NCBI GenBank assembly: GCA_017468215.1
Contig: JAFUJG010000044.1
Span: 1 to 9,474 of the forward strand
Direction: 5' to 3'
DNA from: Clostridia bacterium
Lineage (GTDB): Bacteria; Bacillota; Clostridia; UMGS1883
Length of the DNA stretch: 9,474 bases
In this document: piece by piece, positions 5,614 to 9,474 of the stretch
Numbering within the stretch: the first letter of the stretch is position 1
Layout of the letters: the number at the start of each line of letters is the position of its first letter
Notes under the pieces: generated by a model
Database searches by the model: none
What the model saw: only the letters and a program-made list of their open reading frames with translations
Told to the model about the DNA's origin: nothing
Position numbers and translations under genes: made by a program

Positions 5614-6490
5614 CAGACCGTTCTACTTTTTGAAAAATGCTCTCAAGGGTATGACACGTAATACCGAAATGACAGTTACCGCAATTATTACGGTAACAAG
5701 CTGTCTTTTGCTTTTCGGCGTGTTTATGCTTTTGTCGGCAAATATTAACTTTATCGGCGAACAAATCCGAAACCAGTGCCAGATACAGGCATTTATAGAG
5801 TTTGACGCAACAAGCGAGGAGGAAATGCTTGTCTACAGCCAGATAAGCAATCTTCCCAATGTAAGCGACTGTACGTTTGTTTCCAAGGCAGACGCCATGG
5901 AAGAATACCGTGCTTATCTTGGTGCAGACGCTTCCGCCTTTGACGGCTTGGAGGGGGAGGAATTCCTTCGCTCCAGCGTAAAGGTGAACATGAACGACAT
6001 TGAAAAGTCAAAGGAGCTTGAAATGGCAATTGCCGCTATCGGTAATGTTGCCAAGGTGTCTAACAGACAGGATGTTGTGCAAAGGGTTATCGATGTAACA
6101 GACGTTATACGTAACGCCAGTTTAGGTGCAATGATTATATTGCTTCTTGTGGCAATCTTTATTATTTCCAACACAATCAAGCTCAGCGTTGTTGCACGTA
6201 AGGACGAAATCCACATTATGAAATATGTGGGTGCTACTGCAAGCTTTGTAAGGCGTCCCTTTATTCTTGAGGGTATCCTTACAGGTGTTATTGGCGGTGC
6301 AATATCATTAGTGCTTATAGGCTTTGGTTATACATACGTAATCAAGTTCATGAAGGACTTTCTGGACATTTTCCAGCTTATACCCCTTGTACAGATTTTG
6401 CCCTTCATGGTTGGTACAACATTAATTTTCGGCGTTCTTATGGGTGCCGTAGGAAGTGCCATTGCACTTGTTAAGCATCTTAAGGTATAA
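5603..6490 (+). CDS. ftsX: FtsX, membrane subunit of the FtsEX complex
   Basis: A 295-residue membrane protein with the FtsX layout: cytoplasmic N-terminus (RINRPFYFLKNALKGMTRN), TM1 about 24-46, a large extracellular domain about 47-172, then TM2 about 173-195, TM3 about 219-246 and TM4 about 262-288. The conserved cytoplasmic segment DEIHIMKYVGAT (201-212) precedes TM3. The extracellular domain, with VSDCTFVSKADAMEEY at about 87-102, is the part known to contact the hydrolase partner in other bacteria. The start is taken as TTG at 5603, supported by AAGGGAG 9 bases upstream and by alignment of the N-terminus with the family; it overlaps ftsE by 11 bases, consistent with coupled translation. 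The M23 peptidase gene follows after 17 bases and is the obvious partner. Confidence 0.94.
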   Translation: MRINRPFYFLKNALKGMTRNTEMTVTAIITVTSCLLLFGVFMLLSANINFIGEQIRNQCQIQAFIEFDATSEEEMLVYSQISNLPNVSDCTFVSKADAMEEYRAYLGADASAFDGLEGEEFLRSSVKVNMNDIEKSKELEMAIAAIGNVAKVSNRQDVVQRVIDVTDVIRNASLGAMIILLLVAIFIISNTIKLSVVARKDEIHIMKYVGATASFVRRPFILEGILTGVIGGAISLVLIGFGYTYVIKFMKDFLDIFQLIPLVQILPFMVGTTLIFGVLMGAVGSAIALVKHLKV

Positions 6491-6507
6491 GAAAAGGTGA
6501 TACCGAT

Positions 6508-7701
6508 ATGAGAAACAAAAAACAGTCAATGCGCCAAAAGGGCGTTGCAATATGTGCAATCATTGTTGTTATTGCAATTTTGGCGAGCATATTTCTGCCT
6601 GCCTTTATACAGGTGGCCTCTGCAAAGACAACAGCCGAGCTCGAAAAAGAGGTTAAGCAGGCAAAAACAAATAAAAATAACGCAAAAGCTCAGCTTGACA
6701 GCGTAAAGAACAAAAAAGCTAACGTTGCCGAAGAAGTTCTTGCAATCGATGAGGAAATCAACCGTGTTGAAGACGAGATTGAGTCAACAGCCGCAGCTAT
6801 TGAGCAGTCCAGGGCAAACCTTATTATCAAGGAAGAAGAACTCAGGGTTGCTGAGGAAAACTGTATTGAATACGACCAAAGCTTCAAGACCCGAGCAAGA
6901 ATCATGTATGAAAACGGCACATCCTCTTATCTTGAGGTACTTTTAGGTGCATCAAGCTTTGGCGACTTTTTGTCACGAATTGAAATGATACGAGAAATCG
7001 TCGAATACGATAAAAAGGTCCTGGCAGAAATGAAAGCCTCCAGAGATGCCATAAGGGTTGCAAAGGAAGCTCTCGAAGCCGAAAAGGCTAACCTTGAAGC
7101 AAAAGAGGTCGAGCTTGCAAACATGAAAATTGAGCTTGGCTACCGTCTGGAAGCAAAACAGGAGCTTTTAGCTCAGCTTCATGAGGACGAGGTTGCTTAT
7201 GCCAAGGCGTACGAAATTGCCGAGGCTGACGAAAAGAAAATTCAAAAGCAGCTTCAGGAGCAGGCAGCTAAAGAAGCTAAAGCAGGCACACAAACAAAGT
7301 ACACAGGCACAGGTAAGTTTGTATGGCCTGTTCCGGCAAGCCACAGAGTAACGTCAAAATACGGCTACAGAATACACCCTGTGTATAACACACGAAAATT
7401 CCATGCAGGCATCGATATCGGTGCATCCTACGGAAGCGATATTGTAGCGGCTGAGTCGGGTACGGTTACGGTTGCAACCTATGGCTCCGGCTACGGAAAA
7501 TATTTAGTAATAAACCACGGCAGCGGCATCACAACTCTTTATGCCCATTGCAGCTCACTGCTTGTAAAGGTGGGCGATAAGGTAAGCCGTGGACAGGTTA
7601 TAGCAAAGGTAGGCTCAACAGGCGTATCTACAGGTAACCATCTGCACTTTGAGGTGCGTATTAACGGTGCAACAACAGACCCGTTAACATATGTAAACTG
7701 A
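6508..7701 (+). CDS. Coiled-coil M23 family metallopeptidase (EnvC/PcsB-like FtsEX partner)
   Basis: A 397-residue exported peptidoglycan hydrolase. AAGGTGA lies 7 bases before the ATG. Seen: a basic start, a hydrophobic segment at 12-33 and a possible signal-peptidase site after QVASA (residue 39); long charged coiled coils at about 40-120 and 165-258; between them RARIMYENGTSSYLEVLLGA (129-148) and SFGDFLSRIE (150-159), the hinge pattern of PcsB/EnvC-type coiled coils; and a C-terminal LytM/M23 domain (about 270-397). Zinc ligands H299 and D303 (HAGID) and H380 (HLHFE), and catalytic H347 (YAHCS) and H378, are all present. It should therefore cut peptide cross-links itself, unlike E. coli EnvC, whose LytM domain is degenerate and only activates amidases. 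Position right after ftsX supports control by FtsEX (inference from known FtsEX-EnvC, PcsB, CwlO and RipC pairs). Confidence 0.92.
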   Translation: MRNKKQSMRQKGVAICAIIVVIAILASIFLPAFIQVASAKTTAELEKEVKQAKTNKNNAKAQLDSVKNKKANVAEEVLAIDEEINRVEDEIESTAAAIEQSRANLIIKEEELRVAEENCIEYDQSFKTRARIMYENGTSSYLEVLLGASSFGDFLSRIEMIREIVEYDKKVLAEMKASRDAIRVAKEALEAEKANLEAKEVELANMKIELGYRLEAKQELLAQLHEDEVAYAKAYEIAEADEKKIQKQLQEQAAKEAKAGTQTKYTGTGKFVWPVPASHRVTSKYGYRIHPVYNTRKFHAGIDIGASYGSDIVAAESGTVTVATYGSGYGKYLVINHGSGITTLYAHCSSLLVKVGDKVSRGQVIAKVGSTGVSTGNHLHFEVRINGATTDPLTYVN

Positions 7702-7723
7702 GTTTGAGAGGAAAATAATACTG

Positions 7724-9088
7724 ATGAATCGCAAGTTGATAAGAATATCAGCACTGATTATTTCAATCATGCTGCTGTTATCTCTTTGTGCCAATGCGGC
7801 AAACCCTCCAGCAACACAGGCAGGAGCAGTGTTGCTGATTGATGCCGATACCGGAGAGGTGCTCTACGGTAAAAACGAGAACGAAAAAATGTATCCTGCC
7901 AGTACAACAAAAATAATGGTTGCACTTCTGGCATTGGAAAACCTGGAGCTTGATGAAAGCGTAACAGCAACAAATTCGGCAATAAGCCTTTTGCCTCCGG
8001 GGCATACTAATATAGGCATACTGAACGGTGAAACCCTCACCGTACGCCAGCTTTTATACGGACTGATGCTTGCATCTGCAGGCGATGCCGCTAACGTGCT
8101 CGGCGAAAGGATTTCCGGCAGTGTTGACGAGTTTGTAAAGCTTATGAACAAAAGAGCACTTGAGCTGGGAATGAAAAACACAAACTACATGAACGCCAGC
8201 GGTGCACACGACCCGTTGCATTATACAACTGCTTCCGACATGGCGCTTTTGGCAAGGAAAGCCATGGAAAACGAGGTTTTCCGTGAAATTGTAAAAACAG
8301 ATGCGTACATAATTCCCCCAACAGAGCAATATACTGAAGAAAGAAGATGTCTTAACACAAATCATCTGGTGTCAAAAAAGAAATCCTCCAAGTATTTTTA
8401 TAAATACGCAACAGGTATAAAAACAGGCTTTACCAACGATGCAAAAAGATGCCTTGTAGCATCTGCCGAAAAGAACGGCATCACTCTTATCACAGTTGTT
8501 TTGGGTGCAGATGTTGTGGAAATGCAGATGATGGACTTTGTGGACACAACAAACCTGTTTGAGTACGGCTTTGCAAATTATAAACGTCCCAACGTGGTAA
8601 GCCAGGGAAGCATTATTGCACAGTCACCCATAAAAAGTGCAAAAGGCGAAAACAGAGTGCTTCTTGAAGCAGGCGCAAGCCTTTCAAAGCTCATTGCCAT
8701 TGATGAAGAATTAGGTGAAATCACACATACAGAAACAATTAACAAAAACATAAAAGCTCCCATTTCACGAGGGGATGTTCTCGGCGAAGCGGAGTACTTT
8801 GTGGATTCTGTTTCGGTAGGTAAAATACCTCTTGTGGCAACAAAGGATTATGCCTTTGACCCTATTAAAAATATTCTCGGTGTTATAGCTGCAATATTTA
8901 CTTCGCCCTGGCTGTATCTTCCGTTTGTACTTTTCTTTGTTGCATTGGTTATAATAAGACAGTATAACTACAACAAACGCAGAAAACAGAGAGCTGAGGA
9001 ACGCCGTCTTAAAAAAGAGATGGAAGCAGAAAAACGCCGTGCCGAAATGAAAAAGGACAAGTATGTAAATGAATTCCTCAATAAATAA
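7724..9088 (+). CDS. S11 D-alanyl-D-alanine carboxypeptidase (DacF/PBP5-like) with C-terminal membrane anchor
   Basis: A 454-residue low-molecular-weight penicillin-binding protein that removes the terminal D-Ala from stem peptides. The start at 7724 has GAGAGG about 12 bases upstream, weaker than its neighbours. Seen: signal peptide (about 1-25, cleavage near CANA-A), the nucleophile motif STTK at 60-63, KTG at 233-235 in GIKTGFTN, a PBP5_C-like beta domain (about 288-372), a membrane segment (about 386-411) and a highly charged, helical cytoplasmic tail (412-454). The second active-site motif, normally SxN, reads S118-A119-G120 followed by DAAN, so the usual Asn is replaced by Gly. KTG and STTK are intact and the fold looks whole, so activity remains likely but is not certain. 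It is 22 bases after the M23 gene. B. subtilis DacF is the closest named type I recognise. Confidence 0.92.
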   Translation: MNRKLIRISALIISIMLLLSLCANAANPPATQAGAVLLIDADTGEVLYGKNENEKMYPASTTKIMVALLALENLELDESVTATNSAISLLPPGHTNIGILNGETLTVRQLLYGLMLASAGDAANVLGERISGSVDEFVKLMNKRALELGMKNTNYMNASGAHDPLHYTTASDMALLARKAMENEVFREIVKTDAYIIPPTEQYTEERRCLNTNHLVSKKKSSKYFYKYATGIKTGFTNDAKRCLVASAEKNGITLITVVLGADVVEMQMMDFVDTTNLFEYGFANYKRPNVVSQGSIIAQSPIKSAKGENRVLLEAGASLSKLIAIDEELGEITHTETINKNIKAPISRGDVLGEAEYFVDSVSVGKIPLVATKDYAFDPIKNILGVIAAIFTSPWLYLPFVLFFVALVIIRQYNYNKRRKQRAEERRLKKEMEAEKRRAEMKKDKYVNEFLNK

Positions 9089-9109
9089 AATCAGAAAGGG
9101 TTGGTTTCA

Positions 9110-9355
9110 ATGACAAACTTTACAACAAAAATTGAACTGAGCAATGACCGTGACGACGAAATCAAGGAAATTCTTGCTCATGTACATGCTGCATTGGTAG
9201 AAAAGGGTTATAACCCCATAAGTCAGCTTGTAGGCTATATTATGTCAGGTGACCCGACCTATATTACAGGACATAAGGGAGCACGAGGCATGATTACCCG
9301 CTTTGAACGTGACGAAATACTTGAGGTTGTGTTCAAAGAATATCTGAACAAATAA
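9110..9355 (+). CDS. ireB: IreB family regulatory phosphoprotein (UPF0297)
   Basis: An 81-residue cytoplasmic protein. The ATG at 9110 follows AAAGGG at 9 bases; a TTG three codons earlier overlaps that site and is less likely. Seen: KGYNPISQLVGYIMSGDP (about 32-49), YITGHKGARGMITRFERDEI (51-70) and EYLNK at the end, the UPF0297 hallmark blocks, with family-typical length. Known: in Enterococcus faecalis IreB is phosphorylated by the PASTA kinase IreK on N-terminal threonines and lowers cephalosporin resistance. Here the N-terminus has T2, T5 and T6 in MTNFTTKIE, so phosphorylation at a similar place is plausible (inference). In many Bacillota this gene sits next to ruvX/yrrK and a DUF1292 gene; here it closes the peptidoglycan operon and is followed by a terminator, with neither partner seen. 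Confidence 0.95.
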   Translation: MTNFTTKIELSNDRDDEIKEILAHVHAALVEKGYNPISQLVGYIMSGDPTYITGHKGARGMITRFERDEILEVVFKEYLNK

Positions 9356-9368
9356 TTAACCAAAAAAA

Positions 9369-9400
9369 GAAGCAAATTTCCCGAAAGGGAAATTTGTTTC
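9369..9400. terminator. Strong hairpin terminator after ireB, probably bidirectional
   Basis: A 14-bp stem (9369-9382 with 9387-9400, one G-T pair) closed by a GAAA tetraloop, which favours stability. On the plus strand it is followed by TTAATTTT; on the minus strand by seven T's (9362-9368). It lies 13 bases after the ireB stop and should end the six-gene run, and could equally stop transcription coming from the right. Confidence 0.85.
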
Positions 9401-9474
9401 TTAATTTTGAAAGCTGATAAGAATTATGCGGATGTGGCGGAATTTTTCCTTTGTCCCAAGAAAGCGAGTTTACG

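Noticed and set aside
9426..9474. Possible new plus-strand gene starting at the ATG at 9426
   Set aside because: No ribosome binding site precedes it and only 16 codons are visible before the edge.
1..9474. Defence system, prophage, insertion sequence, CRISPR array, tRNA or rRNA
   Set aside because: No transposase, integrase, terminal inverted repeats, spaced direct repeats, or RNA gene patterns were found on either strand.

Overview
The window looks like a chromosomal core region of a Bacillota bacterium of the class Clostridia, possibly an Oscillospirales/Ruminococcaceae-type gut anaerobe. The genus cannot be named from sequence alone. This rests on AGGAGG-type ribosome binding sites before most genes, the cdaA-cdaR pair, an IreB (UPF0297) gene, an FtsEX-peptidoglycan hydrolase cluster, and moderate-to-low GC with very AT-rich intergenic DNA. 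I see no mobile element, CRISPR array, tRNA or rRNA. There is no gene-free stretch above 300 bases; the longest is the 197-base divergent control region.

The left half (1-3614) is read on the minus strand. In transcription order it holds a small DUF3343 protein (putative sulfur/selenium carrier), a class V aminotransferase of the cysteine desulfurase type, the diadenylate cyclase cdaA, its YbbR-domain partner cdaR, and the start of a DUF2264 protein that runs off the left edge. The first two genes are translationally coupled (4 bases between them). cdaA has its own promoter candidate overlapping a 24-bp AT palindrome, then overlaps cdaR by 17 bases. The DUF2264 ribosome binding site lies on the cdaR stop codon.

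The right half (3812-9355) is read on the plus strand from a good sigma-A-type promoter (TTGAAA, 17 bases, TATTAT). It is a tight six-gene run: a PucR/diacid-regulator-like protein, ftsE, ftsX, a coiled-coil M23 peptidase, an S11 D-Ala-D-Ala carboxypeptidase, and ireB. It ends in a strong hairpin terminator with a GAAA loop.

Taken together this is mostly an envelope-homeostasis neighbourhood. FtsEX is expected to gate the M23 hydrolase across the membrane, the carboxypeptidase trims stem peptides, and IreB is a known target of the PASTA kinase that senses wall state. On the other side of the shared control region, CdaA/CdaR make and tune c-di-AMP, which is tied to turgor and wall strength in Bacillota. 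Less usual points are the leading regulator in an ftsEX operon, DUF2264 where glmM usually sits, the sulfur/selenium pair upstream of cdaA, and a changed SxN motif in the carboxypeptidase. I found no clearly new system; most genes belong to known families, and the novelty lies in combination and control.
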